Origin: an uncultured Desulfovibrionaceae bacterium
Lineage (GTDB): Bacteria; Desulfobacterota; Desulfovibrionia; Desulfovibrionales; Desulfovibrionaceae
Length of the DNA: 64,000 nt
Assembly: GCA_949299515.1 (NCBI GenBank)
Contig: CASGAP010000014.1
Span: 1 to 64,000, forward strand
Direction of reading: 5' to 3'
Position numbers and translations under genes: made by a program. This document shows, piece after piece, positions 34,703 to 44,047 of the stretch (its first letter is position 1; each line of letters begins with the position of its first letter). The notes under the pieces were generated by a model. It made no database searches. It was not told the DNA's origin and saw only the letters and a program-made list of their open reading frames with translations.

Positions 34703-34718
34703 TGGCACGGACTTTGCT
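34703..34718 (+). promoter_or_regulatory. sigma-54 (-24/-12) promoter for fliK-flgD-flgE
   Basis: TGGCACGGACTTTGCT matches the consensus TGGCACG-N4-TTGCT throughout, with GG and GC ten bases apart. The predicted start lies about 14 bp before ATG 34743, leaving just room for AAAGGAG. Confidence 0.9.
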
Positions 34719-34742
34719 TTTATACGGGCAAAGGAGTTTACT

Positions 34743-36563
34743 ATGCAATATATTCCTATTTCTTTTGATGCGGCAAGTTACGAAAGTCCGCACTTGGATT
34801 TTTCTTCGCAGGAAAGTTCAATGTCCAGTTTTTCCAATGAGTTGGACAGTACCGCACGCCAAAATGAGCAGCAGCTGAGCAGTGCCGAAAGCAGTGAAGA
34901 CGATGACGGTTCCGATGAGGAAGATACTTCCGTATACTCTTCCCGGGCGGAAATTTATTCCTTCTTTGTGCCGCAGGAACCGCGTTTCAATCAGGACGAA
35001 CTTGCCAAGCTCGCCAAGGCGTTTCAAAATGACAATGTATGCATAGAAGCTCAAAACGCCCTGGCCGATATTATGAACAAGCCCGAAGGCCCGACGCTTA
35101 AAGAACTGCTTTCCGCTTTGACGCAGAGCACCAAGGGCGGCAATGCCGCGTTAAGTACGGACGATATCTCTTATCTGCAAAATCTTGCGGGCCGCGCCAA
35201 TCCCGATCAGCCGTCAATTCTGTACGACAGTATGCGCTATCGGGACGGTCTTTCCGGCATACAGGCATTAATTTCCGCATTGAAGCAAAATCCTACCACA
35301 TTAAGTCCCGAAGAGCTGTCAGCTCTTTCCAAGGCGTTTAATCTTCCTGCAGACGTGCAGGACGGTATGCAGCAGATTTTGGCTTCTTTTGACAAGAATA
35401 AGGTATTGTCTTCCGAACAGGTGGATGCCGTATTTAAGGAAGCCAAGGCGCTTTTGGAAAGCCGCAGCGAAAATTTCAAGGCAGTGCAGACGAGCTTGGA
35501 ACAGAATATTAAACCGTTGCTTGATTCCGCAAGAAGCCGCGAAGCCGAGGAACGCCGCGAACTTATGCGGGAAAACAGGGAAGTGCTGTATTCCAAGGCG
35601 TTAATTGAAGATACGGTAATCACCAAGGCTGTGGGCGAAGAGCTGAACCGCAGCACCGTTAACGGCAAAAAGTTAAATGAGGCTGAAAGCAAGGCTGTTT
35701 TGTCCGCAGAAACGGAAAATGCCAAGCAGAATGCCGCCGAAACAAAAGACTCCAAGATATCTGCGGTACAGCAGCAAAGCGTATTGACAGCCGCAAAGGT
35801 ACAGGACGAACGGGAAAGCACGCTCAAGGCCGAAAATAAATTTTTTGAAAACAAGCAGGAAGAAAAGCTGCAGGCACAGGAACAAAGCGAACGTTTTAAT
35901 CCGGCGGAGCAAAGCAAGGAAAACAGCCGAGACCATACGCAGGACAATAAGGAAGAATTTTCCCGCAAGTCATTTGCGCAGGCAAGTTACGAAGAACGCG
36001 TGCTGGCAGGCATTGCAGGCCTGCAGGGAATAGGCGCCGTATTTGACACGGCTGCTGCAAATTTTGCCGGCAATGCTTCCGACATCCGCAGTCAGGTGCA
36101 GGATACCGTGCTGACCATGATGAGAAACGGCGCCAAGCGTCTGGAAGTTTCCCTCAATCCTGTGGAGCTTGGACAAATGGCCGTAGCGCTGACCATGAAG
36201 AACGGGGAAGTTAATGCCGTTATTCAAACCGAGAAAGCGGAAAGTGCTTCCCTTATCAATCAGCAGGTGGAAGTGATACGCCAGCAGCTTGAGAACCAAG
36301 GATTTAAGGTTCAAAACATTGAGGTTGAAGTAGGTCTTTCCAATTATTCCGACAGCAATCCCGGCCAAAGCTGGGAAAGTATGCAGCAGCATAACAACGA
36401 ACAGACTTTTAGAGAGAATTTCCAAAATCTCAGCTACTTGCGTGCATTATCCCGTAGGGGAGTGTTTGAAGAGGACAGTTTGGCACACAATATGCAAAAT
36501 ATAGGCAGTATAACGGCCGGAAGGGAAAATAATTCCCTGCAGGGCTTACACATTATTGCCTAG
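34743..36563 (+). CDS. fliK: flagellar hook-length control protein FliK
   Basis: Exported molecular ruler of 606 aa that switches the export gate from hook to filament substrates. The C-terminal Flg_hook domain (about residues 440-545) is clear: LEVSLNPVELGQMAVALTM followed by LINQQVEVIRQQLENQGF. The rest is an acidic and Gln/Glu-rich, largely helical ruler region with long charged stretches (about 290-420). It is the first gene behind the sigma-54 promoter, and flgD starts 12 bp downstream. Confidence 0.92.
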   Translation: MQYIPISFDAASYESPHLDFSSQESSMSSFSNELDSTARQNEQQLSSAESSEDDDGSDEEDTSVYSSRAEIYSFFVPQEPRFNQDELAKLAKAFQNDNVCIEAQNALADIMNKPEGPTLKELLSALTQSTKGGNAALSTDDISYLQNLAGRANPDQPSILYDSMRYRDGLSGIQALISALKQNPTTLSPEELSALSKAFNLPADVQDGMQQILASFDKNKVLSSEQVDAVFKEAKALLESRSENFKAVQTSLEQNIKPLLDSARSREAEERRELMRENREVLYSKALIEDTVITKAVGEELNRSTVNGKKLNEAESKAVLSAETENAKQNAAETKDSKISAVQQQSVLTAAKVQDERESTLKAENKFFENKQEEKLQAQEQSERFNPAEQSKENSRDHTQDNKEEFSRKSFAQASYEERVLAGIAGLQGIGAVFDTAAANFAGNASDIRSQVQDTVLTMMRNGAKRLEVSLNPVELGQMAVALTMKNGEVNAVIQTEKAESASLINQQVEVIRQQLENQGFKVQNIEVEVGLSNYSDSNPGQSWESMQQHNNEQTFRENFQNLSYLRALSRRGVFEEDSLAHNMQNIGSITAGRENNSLQGLHIIA

Positions 36564-36575
36564 TGAGATTTTGTT

Positions 36576-37895
36576 ATGAGCAGTTTAAGCGGAAGTACAG
36601 CATTGGACAGTGTTTACGGCACTTCCGGAAGCACAACGTCTATCAGCAATTCCAATTCCGAGCTTGATAAGGAAGCCTTCCTTATGCTGCTGGTTACTCA
36701 GTTCCAGTATCAGGATCCGCTTAACCCCATGGAAGACAAGGAATTTATTGCCCAGTTGGCGCAATTCTCCGCTTTGGAACAGTCCATGGCCATGAACGAA
36801 AACATCACAAATCTGATGAATTTGACCGCCATGCAGACTTCCATTCATATTACCAACTACATCGGCAAGGAAGTTTCTGCCCGCGGTTACGGCATTTACA
36901 AAGAAGGCGACGAAGTTTCCCTTATCCAATACGCAGGCAGCGAAGAAATGTCTTCCTGTGTCATCAATATTCTGGACGCCTCAAACAATATTGTCAGAAC
37001 CGTGGATTTGGGTTCACAAGCTTCCGGTATTCACGATTTTGTATGGGACGGCAAAAAGAGCGACGGTTCCGAAGCTCCCGATGGAACGTATACCGTGTCT
37101 TTTACCGGCAAGAATGCCAACGGAGACGCCGTATATATCGATACTTCCGTTTCCGGCCGCGTTACCGGCACAAGCTCTTACAACGGCGAATATTATCTCA
37201 GCCTTACGGGCGGCAGGGTGGTTCTGCTCAGCAACGTGCGCGAAGTTTTGGAATCAACGGCTTCTTCCGCAACGCCGGGTAAGGAATATATCGGCACCGA
37301 GGGCAACGATTATCTTGAAGGCGAAGCAGGCGCGGCAGACACCATTTCCGCAGGCGACGGCAACGATATTATTCTGTATGACGAATTTGACGAGCTTATC
37401 GACGGCGGCGACGGTTTTGACTTCCTGCTTGCCGAGGGCGATCTGCAAAATAATTATAAGAATATCGAAGCGGTTATCCGCGGCAGCGATGCCAAGAGTA
37501 TTCAAAGCTACAATGCGCTGACCAATCTCGGCATTACCATTACGGACGGCAAGCTTGACATGACAGCCGCAGGCTGGACCGCAAACTGGGAAAGCGCAGG
37601 AAACAATCAATGGACATACACGGGCGATAAGAAGCTGACCATTGAAATTCTCGATACTTCCAAGATTATCGAAGCTGCCGAAGAAAGCGCCGTGCAGGCA
37701 CAGCTTGCCAATGCCGCAAGTGCCGCAAACAGCGTGCTTTCCGCAGCTCCCGCACAAAGCACGTTCAGTCAGGCTTTGGCGGACGGTTTGAGAAATTCCG
37801 TTCCGACATCAACAGCATCAGCAACGGCGCAAACTCTCAAAGAAAAAGCGTCAAGCGCCATTAACAGTTATATGAAGGGCATAATTGCCCAATAA
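36576..37895 (+). CDS. flgD: FlgD hook-cap protein with C-terminal RTX-like extension
   Basis: Hook scaffolding cap of 439 aa, about twice the usual 220-260. Residues 28-80 are the FlgD N-terminal domain (LMLLVTQFQYQDPLNPMED). Residues 95-228 are the Tudor/FnIII-like part with VWDGKKSDGSEAPDGTYTV. From residue 231 an added region begins. Residues 239-300 form a short RTX-like calcium-binding repeat (GTEGNDYLEGEAG, SAGDGNDIILYDE, IDGGDGFDFLLAEGD). Residues 300-360 (NIEAVIRGSDAKSI...NLGITITDGKLDM) resemble the tail found after RTX repeats in type I secreted adhesins. Residues 365-439 are Ala/Ser-rich helix. The frame is continuous. The cap normally leaves the structure when the hook is done, so the purpose of the extension is unknown. 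Confidence 0.9.
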   Translation: MSSLSGSTALDSVYGTSGSTTSISNSNSELDKEAFLMLLVTQFQYQDPLNPMEDKEFIAQLAQFSALEQSMAMNENITNLMNLTAMQTSIHITNYIGKEVSARGYGIYKEGDEVSLIQYAGSEEMSSCVINILDASNNIVRTVDLGSQASGIHDFVWDGKKSDGSEAPDGTYTVSFTGKNANGDAVYIDTSVSGRVTGTSSYNGEYYLSLTGGRVVLLSNVREVLESTASSATPGKEYIGTEGNDYLEGEAGAADTISAGDGNDIILYDEFDELIDGGDGFDFLLAEGDLQNNYKNIEAVIRGSDAKSIQSYNALTNLGITITDGKLDMTAAGWTANWESAGNNQWTYTGDKKLTIEILDTSKIIEAAEESAVQAQLANAASAANSVLSAAPAQSTFSQALADGLRNSVPTSTASATAQTLKEKASSAINSYMKGIIAQ

Positions 37896-37947
37896 ATACA
37901 TCTATCTGAGGGGATAGATTAATCACTGCAAGGTAAGGAGAATCAGT

Positions 37948-40227
37948 ATGAGCGTAACATCAACATTATGGACCGGTGTTTCAGGTCTTTTGGCTCACGG
38001 TGAAAAAATGAACGTTGTCGGTAACAACATCGCCAACGTCAACACGGTAGGTTTTAAAAGCCAGCGCATGGACTTTGCGGATTTCGTGTATCAAGATGCC
38101 CACAGCGTTGCAGGCACAACCCAAATCGGCCGCGGCGTAAAAATCGGCACCATTATCGGCAACTTTGCCCAAGGCGCATTTGAAACCACAACCAACGCAA
38201 CCGACCTTGCCATTGAAGGCAACGGCTTTTTCCAAGTGCAGGCTGTCGGTTCCGACGAAACCTATTACACCCGTGCAGGCAACTTTACCTTCGATAAAGA
38301 AGGCTATCTGAAAGACCCCAACGGTTTTGCCCTGCAAGGCTGGAGAATTGACAATTCCGGCGGCGTTATGCAGGCAACGGGCGGCAACGCAACCCAGGTT
38401 AACGCTTCATCAGGTTCTACTTCCCCGATTAAAGGCACGGGTGTACCCACCGATATTCAGCTTGATACCTTTACCGTATTCCCGCAGCAAACAACCAAAA
38501 TGGATTTCAAAGTTAACCTGCCGAAATCCGGTGCGGACAATGCTGTCAACACTTCCAACCCCTTTGCCGCTCTGTTTGAACAATGGAACGGCAACGAAGC
38601 CGAACGCGCGGACAACGTACCGCCGCTTGCCCAAACTTCCTATGCGGAACAGACCACCATGCAGATTTACGACGAAGCCGGCGTAAAGCATACCATTACC
38701 GTATACTTTGACAAGGTTTCTTCCACCGACTACGAAGGCGGCAACTCCGGCGAAGAAGTATGGGAATATATTGTAACCATGGACCCCGCAGAAGATAAAA
38801 GACAATTTTTTGATGAAGCCACAGGCGAACTGAAAAACGTGAACGAAACGTCCGCAGGCGGTATGCTTATGGCAGGCACGCTGACTTTCAACTCCGCAGG
38901 CGCCCTTGTGAACCAAACCGCTTATACCTGGGGCGGCACGCTGAATGCCGAAGACAATCCCGAAGCGTATCAGCCCGTACCTGATCCTGCGGGTTCACTG
39001 ACCGACAAACAGGTTATCAAACTTGACCCGACAAACCTTGCCAACTGGCAGCCGGCTCCCATTTCCAGCAACGGCTATCCCATTGTCGTACCGAACTTCA
39101 GCGGCATTTTGGACGCACAGACTTCCGGAACGCAGAACGGCGCAAAGTACAATACCGAAATTAACTTCGGCCTGCGCGCAAGCAATCTTTCCCAGCCGTG
39201 GTCTTCTCAAGGTTCTCTTGCTGACCTGAACGTTGACCCCTATATGTTCAACAGCGGCTATAAAGCAAACGATCCCACCACAGGCCCTGAATATATTAAA
39301 CTGAACGACGCCTATAATGCCGCAACAGAAGAAAAATGGCTGCCCAATACAGGCCGCTATGAAATCAATGCCGCAGAAGCCGCATGGGGCGCTTTGGCAG
39401 GCAATGCCTTGGCTCTGTATAATGACATTGAAGCTGATTTGCAGACTGTTTCAGGTGTTGCAACCCTTGACCAAAACAATTACTGGCTTGCCCTTGAACT
39501 GAATGACGTGCAGAGCATTACCATTAAAGCCGGGGAAGCAGGTGTGAATATTCCTACGCAGGACATTACCATCAATCTGCGCACCGGTGAAGTGACGGAC
39601 AGCAACGGTGCTAACCTGGGCAACTGGGGAAATGCCAACTTGGCAGGCTTTGACAGTACCAACCCTGCAAATATTACGTATGTTGCCCAGCAGGTAAATA
39701 CCGCGCTGAACAATTCCAGACCGAAGAACCTGTATTTGTATCAAGCTACCGACCCCGCCAATGCAAACCTGCTCGCTGATTTCAACGAACCCGTTGTTAT
39801 CGAAGCATATGCTTCCACCAACCTCGACGGCGCATTCTCCAGTTCCAACGCCCAAAACGGTTACGGTTTCGGTGATTTGACCAGCTGGAACGTGGATTCC
39901 GACGGCATACTGCACGGCGTGTACTCCAACGGCGTAACCCTGCCGCTGTGGCAGATTGCCATGTATGATTTTACCAATACCCAAGGCTTGCGCCGCGAAG
40001 GCAATAACCTGTATTCCGAAACTTTGGCTTCAGGAAACCCCAAACAGGGTGCGGCAGGCAACAGCGGCCTCGGCAATATTTCCAGCTATACTCTGGAACA
40101 GTCCAACGTAGACCTTGCTACGGAATTTGTGTATATGATTTCAACCCAGCGCGGTTATCAGTCCAACAGCAAAATGATTACCACCGTTGACACCATGCTG
40201 GAAACCGTTATCAACATGAAGCGATAA
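37948..40227 (+). CDS. flgE: flagellar hook protein FlgE
   Basis: Main hook subunit of 759 aa, much larger than the 400-aa enteric form but with the usual ends. The N-terminal axial motif reads VVGNNIANVNTVGFKSQR (about residues 23-40), followed by the FlgF/G-like DLAIEGNGFFQV (about 88-99). The C-terminus reads NVDLATEFVYMISTQRGYQSNS and TVDTMLETVINMKR. The extra length lies in the surface domains (about 180-650). AAGGAG precedes the ATG. It ends the fliK-flgD-flgE unit. Confidence 0.95.
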   Translation: MSVTSTLWTGVSGLLAHGEKMNVVGNNIANVNTVGFKSQRMDFADFVYQDAHSVAGTTQIGRGVKIGTIIGNFAQGAFETTTNATDLAIEGNGFFQVQAVGSDETYYTRAGNFTFDKEGYLKDPNGFALQGWRIDNSGGVMQATGGNATQVNASSGSTSPIKGTGVPTDIQLDTFTVFPQQTTKMDFKVNLPKSGADNAVNTSNPFAALFEQWNGNEAERADNVPPLAQTSYAEQTTMQIYDEAGVKHTITVYFDKVSSTDYEGGNSGEEVWEYIVTMDPAEDKRQFFDEATGELKNVNETSAGGMLMAGTLTFNSAGALVNQTAYTWGGTLNAEDNPEAYQPVPDPAGSLTDKQVIKLDPTNLANWQPAPISSNGYPIVVPNFSGILDAQTSGTQNGAKYNTEINFGLRASNLSQPWSSQGSLADLNVDPYMFNSGYKANDPTTGPEYIKLNDAYNAATEEKWLPNTGRYEINAAEAAWGALAGNALALYNDIEADLQTVSGVATLDQNNYWLALELNDVQSITIKAGEAGVNIPTQDITINLRTGEVTDSNGANLGNWGNANLAGFDSTNPANITYVAQQVNTALNNSRPKNLYLYQATDPANANLLADFNEPVVIEAYASTNLDGAFSSSNAQNGYGFGDLTSWNVDSDGILHGVYSNGVTLPLWQIAMYDFTNTQGLRREGNNLYSETLASGNPKQGAAGNSGLGNISSYTLEQSNVDLATEFVYMISTQRGYQSNSKMITTVDTMLETVINMKR

Positions 40228-40298
40228 TCCGCTTTTTTGAAAAAGCAATTGTACGATATTCTTCCTTGCATTTTCGGGTTTCCCTCAGCCCGGAATTT

Positions 40299-40326
40299 AG
40301 CCCCCTTTCCCTCAAGGGGGCTTTTT
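40299..40326 (+). terminator. terminator after flgE
   Basis: AGCCCCCTT / AAGGGGGCT around a 6-nt loop, followed by TTTT. Confidence 0.85.
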
Positions 40327-40443
40327 GCTGTGCTGCCGTCAAGAAAATTTTCCCGCAAGTCTTCTTGGTAATCAAGAGTGCCGCGTTTTGCCTTTGTGGC
40401 CGTTTGGCTGGGGAGGTACTGCGGGGCACCGATTTGCGGACAT

Positions 40444-40470
40444 AAAAAAAGACCGCAGTGTGCGGTCTTT
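40444..40470 (-). terminator. terminator after the lipoprotein gene
   Basis: On the minus strand AAGACCGCA, loop, TGCGGTCTT, then a T-run, 10 bp after the stop codon. Confidence 0.88.
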
Positions 40471-40479
40471 GGCAAAATA

Positions 40480-40989
40480 TTATTGCAGTATGTTTAATGG
40501 ATTGGGTTTTTTAATTTTCCATTCGCCGTCTTCTTTGAGTAAAGTATATTTTACGGTTATTGTTACAGCGGGAATTTTGCCGCCGAGTTCTTCGAGCAGG
40601 GCTTTTTGTCTTTCTTCATCGGTTTTTAATTGCTGATTGAAAGCTGTTTTAAAACCTGCCTGCAGCACTTTGCCTATGTCGGGAATTTCCTGTTCGGCGG
40701 TTACGGTTGCGGTATCGCCGTTTTCAGAGCTTTCTTTTACGGCAATTTTTGCATTGGCAAAAAAATCCTTCAGCATGGGATCTGACAGTTCCTGCTGGCT
40801 TTTTTGGTAGTTTTCGAGGCTTATGCGGTCTTTATCGGCTTTGCACAGGTATTGGTAGGATTCTTCCGCATTGCCTCTGTACTGGGCTGTGATGAATTTT
40901 TCCGTTATTTCGGCAGGGCTGTCGGAACCGCAGGCCGTCAGTGCAAGCAGAGAAAACATAAGGCATACAAAGGAAATTTTTTTCAGCAT
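40480..40989 (-). CDS. lipoprotein of unknown function (DUF4878-like)
   Basis: Exported protein of 169 aa. The lipobox LLALTAC|G (Cys about residue 20) marks it for lipid attachment. The mature part, about 140 residues, looks like a small NTF2-like fold: an opening helix (SPAEITEKFITAQYRGN), then a stretch with conserved Tyr/Glu-Lys spacing, and a final beta strand with VTITVKYTLLKEDGEWKI. This pattern is seen in DUF4878-type lipoproteins. ATG 40989 follows AGAGGTG and is preferred over GTG 40995. No operon partner. Confidence 0.75.
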   Translation of the reverse strand: MLKKISFVCLMFSLLALTACGSDSPAEITEKFITAQYRGNAEESYQYLCKADKDRISLENYQKSQQELSDPMLKDFFANAKIAVKESSENGDTATVTAEQEIPDIGKVLQAGFKTAFNQQLKTDEERQKALLEELGGKIPAVTITVKYTLLKEDGEWKIKKPNPLNILQ

Positions 40990-41254
40990 AGGCACCTCTT
41001 TGAATGTTTTGCCGAATACGGAATTATAAGAGCTGCATTCGGCCTGCCGCGTTATTGCGGCGGGTTATTGGTTTGTTTTACGGTGTATTGCTGTTATATA
41101 TAGCGGAAGCCTTTATATACTGCAATATTTGAGGGTGAACTGCCGGCAAAATTTTTGAAGAAAAATCGGATTGACAATATATTTATGACAGATAGTGCGG
41201 TTGTATTTCTTTTGCTGCTTTAAATAATACGGCAGAGAGTAAAGCGGTCACACC

Positions 41255-41338
41255 AGCCGCCAAGCCCTGCCGGATAACATCGGCAGGGCTTGGCGCCTGA
41301 CGTGTTATGAGGGGGCCGGGGGAAATCATTTCCCCCGA
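41255..41338 (+). repeat. double-hairpin intergenic repeat, copy D
   Basis: First hairpin: perfect 14-bp arms GCCAAGCCCTGCCG / CGGCAGGGCTTGGC (41259-41272, 41281-41294), different in sequence from the other copies. Then the shared box GTTATGAGGGGG and the palindrome CGGGGGAAAT-C-ATTTCCCCCG (41317-41337). It lies in the 420-bp gap between the lipoprotein and rplY, 3' of rplY. The rest of the gap holds no gene. Confidence 0.7.
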
Positions 41339-41355
41339 AAAAAAATTCATGAAAT

Positions 41356-41390
41356 AAAAAAAAAGTCCGCACGGATAATGCGGACTTTTG
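41356..41390 (-). terminator. terminator after rplY
   Basis: On the minus strand AGTCCGCA, 7-nt loop, TGCGGACT, followed by nine Ts. Confidence 0.92.
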
Positions 41391-41409
41391 AAAAATATGA
41401 CAATAAATC

Positions 41410-41997
41410 TTATTCTTCACCGTCTTTTGCTTTGTCTTTGGACATAACGGTAAGAATGGAGAAATCGGATTTGTATTCAACGCGCACGCCTTCGGGAAGT
41501 TTGAGTTCGGAAGCGCGGAGGTTGGTGCCGAGGTCAAAGTCGGTAATGTCGACGTCAACGATTCTCGGCATATCCTGCGGTTTTGCAACAAGCATAACTT
41601 CTTCGCGGTATACTTCCATTTTGCCGCCGGCTTTTACGCCTTTGGAAGTACCTACAAAACGCAGGCGGACTTTTACTTTGATTTCTTTGTTGAGGTCAAC
41701 GCCGTAGAAATCAACATGGGTAAAAGTATTTTTTACGGGATGATACTGAGCGTCCCAAACAAAAACGGGGTATGCGGTTTTGGTGCCGTTGTCGTCAATT
41801 TCGAGATTGAAAACATTGGTACGGCCGACTTGTTCGTAAATTTTGTTGAGGGGGTTCAGTTCAACCTGAACAAGGATATTTTTTCCATCGGGCGCGTAGT
41901 ACACAGCAGGTACAAGAGCTTCTTCACGCAAGCGACGGTTAGGACCTTTTCCAAGGGCATCACGTTTTTGCACGGAAAGGGTTTTCAATTCTGACAT
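41410..41997 (-). CDS. rplY: 50S ribosomal protein L25/general stress protein Ctc
   Basis: 5S-rRNA-binding ribosomal protein of the long CTC type, 195 aa. The N-terminal L25 domain (1-95) opens with LSVQKRDALGKGPNRRLR and includes DAQYHPVKNTFTHVDFYGV. The C-terminal TL5 beta domain (about 100-185) has VRLRFVGTSKGVKAGGKMEV. The acidic tail is normal. It lies 60 bp downstream of prs in the same direction; the gap holds a small hairpin (GCCTC/GAGGC). Confidence 0.96.
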   Translation of the reverse strand: MSELKTLSVQKRDALGKGPNRRLREEALVPAVYYAPDGKNILVQVELNPLNKIYEQVGRTNVFNLEIDDNGTKTAYPVFVWDAQYHPVKNTFTHVDFYGVDLNKEIKVKVRLRFVGTSKGVKAGGKMEVYREEVMLVAKPQDMPRIVDVDITDFDLGTNLRASELKLPEGVRVEYKSDFSILTVMSKDKAKDGEE

Positions 41998-42057
41998 GGT
42001 AATCTCCTTAGTGTACTTGACGCCTCCACCGAGGCTTCGTATATCAATATAGTAGTA

Positions 42058-42996
42058 TTAGTTAAACAAGGCACTTACGGATGCGCCGTCGTGAATGTTG
42101 CGAATACTTTTTGCTAAAAGGCTCGCAATGCTTGCCACCTGGATTTTCGGACATCTGTCCATTTTTTCCCCTAAGGGAATGGTGTTTGTTACAAGAACTG
42201 ATTTGAAAGGCGAATCGTTGAGGCGTTCTATGGCCGGGCCTGACAAAACAGCATGGGTTGCGCAAGCATGAACTTCAGTGGCACCGTTTTCCAGCAGTAC
42301 GTTGGCTGCGGCACAGATAGTGCCTGCGGTGTCAATCATATCGTCAACCAAAATGGCTATTTTTCCCGCAACGTCACCGATAACATGGGTTGCAGTCGCC
42401 TGATTGGGACGATCACGGCGTTTATCAATAATCGCAAGACCTGCGTTTACTTTTTTTGCAAAACTTCTCGCTCTTTCTACGCCGCCGGCATCGGGAGAAA
42501 CGATAACCAGTTCGCCTTTGAGGTGGGAAAGGCTGTTGAGAAGAACCGGAGCGGCATACAGGTTGTCAACGGGGCAGTTGAAAAAGCCCTGAATCTGTCC
42601 TGCGTGAAGATCCACGGTAACAACACGCTGAGCGCCCGCAACACTGATGAAATCGGAAACAAGCTTGGCGCTGATGGGAGCTCTTGGGCTGACCTTTCTG
42701 TCTTGGCGAGCGTAGCCGAAATAGGGAATAACTGCGGTGATGCGGCCGGCACTTGCACGTTTGAGGGCGTCAATCATAAGGCACAGCTGCATGAGGTTGT
42801 TGTTGCTCGGGCTGCAGGTGGGCTGAATGACAAAAACGTCTTGGCCGCGGACGCTGTCGCAGATTTCAACACGAAGTTCGCCGTCACTGAACTCGGAGGT
42901 TAATGCACTTGTCAAGTGACAGCCAAGATGATCGCAAATATCTTGCGCTAACTGAGGATTAGCGGTACCTGTGAGGATTTTCATATCTCCGTACAT
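42058..42996 (-). CDS. prs: ribose-phosphate pyrophosphokinase
   Basis: Makes PRPP from ribose 5-phosphate and ATP for nucleotide, His and Trp synthesis. The 312-aa length is normal. The ATP-binding flexible loop [10 protein letters not shown] (about 95-104), the metal-site [12 protein letters not shown] (about 128-139) and the PRPP loop [13 protein letters not shown] (about 215-227) are all present. ATG 42996 follows AAAGGATG; the frame continues upstream through the tRNA-Gln, which cannot be coding. Transcribed after ispE and tRNA-Gln. Confidence 0.96.
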   Translation of the reverse strand: MYGDMKILTGTANPQLAQDICDHLGCHLTSALTSEFSDGELRVEICDSVRGQDVFVIQPTCSPSNNNLMQLCLMIDALKRASAGRITAVIPYFGYARQDRKVSPRAPISAKLVSDFISVAGAQRVVTVDLHAGQIQGFFNCPVDNLYAAPVLLNSLSHLKGELVIVSPDAGGVERARSFAKKVNAGLAIIDKRRDRPNQATATHVIGDVAGKIAILVDDMIDTAGTICAAANVLLENGATEVHACATHAVLSGPAIERLNDSPFKSVLVTNTIPLGEKMDRCPKIQVASIASLLAKSIRNIHDGASVSALFN

Positions 42997-43033
42997 GGCA
43001 ACATCCTTTTTTATCGTGTTGAACAAAAAAAAA

Positions 43034-43108
43034 TGGCTGGGATGAGAGGATTTGAACCTCTGAATGGCGGAACCAAAACCCGCTGCCTTACCGCTTGGCG
43101 ACATCCCA
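43034..43108 (-). tRNA. tRNA-Gln (anticodon TTG)
   Basis: 75 nt with encoded CCA. Acceptor TGGGATG / CATCCCA, anticodon loop TTTTGGT giving TTG, T loop TTCAAAT. It lies between ispE and prs on the same strand, 37 bp before prs, and is probably cut from their transcript. Confidence 0.97.
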
Positions 43109-43185
43109 ACAAATTGCAGAAATAAACTTTATACAAAGTTTTATATAATTGCAAGTTAAATTTTCAAAAAAATTAATTTTTTTTA

Positions 43186-44040
43186 TTATTTAACTTTTTC
43201 AAAACAGCAATGTTTCCAGTTTTTGAAAAATTTCTGTTCTGTCAGTTTGTTCAATGCTCTTTTCATGTCTTTTTCCTGTTCGAAAAGTCCGAAAAGGGAA
43301 GAGCCGGTACCGCTCAGGCTTGCGTATGCCGCATTGTTTGCGAGCAGTATTTTTTTGCTTTCGCCAAGCGGCGAAAATGCTTTAAAAACAACGCGTTCAA
43401 AGTCGTTTTCCATGTATGCGGAACCCAAAAGAAGCGAACGTGCATTCTTATCTTGTTCTTCTTTGCTTGTCAACAATTTTTTTTGTTCTGCCAGTTTTTT
43501 AAAGGCCCAGGCTGTGGAGATTTGTATGTCCGGCATGATCAGCAGCAGGCAGTAGGCGCTTAAATCCAAGGCAATCGGCGTTAAAATTTCGCCTATGCCT
43601 TCCGCTTTGCAGGGCGTGTTGTACAGAAAAAACGGCACATCGGCGCCGATTTTGGCGGCAATGGCGGCAAGGCGCGCAAAAGGCAGTGGTTTTTTCGCTT
43701 TTTCCTGCAGAACCTGCAGAAGCGCCGCGGCATTTGCCGAGCCGCCGCCAAGCCCCGCCCCGTGCGGTACGCCTTTTTCCAGAAAGACTTTTAAACCGAA
43801 AGGAAGCGGATTTTCCGCGTCATACAGGGTGTAGGCCTTGGTCAGGGTGTTGTTCTGCGGGTCTATGCCGGAAACGGAGCAGGAAACGGCAATGCCTTTA
43901 TCGGGTACGGTTTCTATTGTCAGGGTGTCGCAGGGGGCGGATAAAGGATAGAAGACGGTTTTCAGGTTGTGATAGCCGTCTTCCCTTTTGTCCAGAATCT
44001 GCAGGCCCAGATTGATTTTGCAGCCGCTTTGCACGCGCAT
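43186..44040 (-). CDS. ispE: 4-diphosphocytidyl-2-C-methyl-D-erythritol kinase IspE
   Basis: GHMP-family kinase of 284 aa in the MEP isoprenoid pathway, phosphorylating CDP-methylerythritol. The substrate motif CKINLGLQILDKREDGYHNL (about residues 7-26) and the ATP loop VPHGAGLGGGSANAAALL (about 85-102) are clear, as is the C-terminal SLSGTGSSLFGLF. ATG 44040 is chosen because the longer frame runs into the upstream dehydrogenase gene; it starts 7 bp after that stop with only a weak ribosome binding site, so coupling is likely. Confidence 0.95.
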   Translation of the reverse strand: MRVQSGCKINLGLQILDKREDGYHNLKTVFYPLSAPCDTLTIETVPDKGIAVSCSVSGIDPQNNTLTKAYTLYDAENPLPFGLKVFLEKGVPHGAGLGGGSANAAALLQVLQEKAKKPLPFARLAAIAAKIGADVPFFLYNTPCKAEGIGEILTPIALDLSAYCLLLIMPDIQISTAWAFKKLAEQKKLLTSKEEQDKNARSLLLGSAYMENDFERVVFKAFSPLGESKKILLANNAAYASLSGTGSSLFGLFEQEKDMKRALNKLTEQKFFKNWKHCCFEKVK

Positions 44041-44047
44041 GGCCAAA

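Noticed and set aside
42997-43104. N-terminal extension of prs
   Set aside because: The open frame runs through tRNA-Gln; the ATG at 42996 has a good ribosome binding site and gives the normal PRPP synthetase N-terminus.
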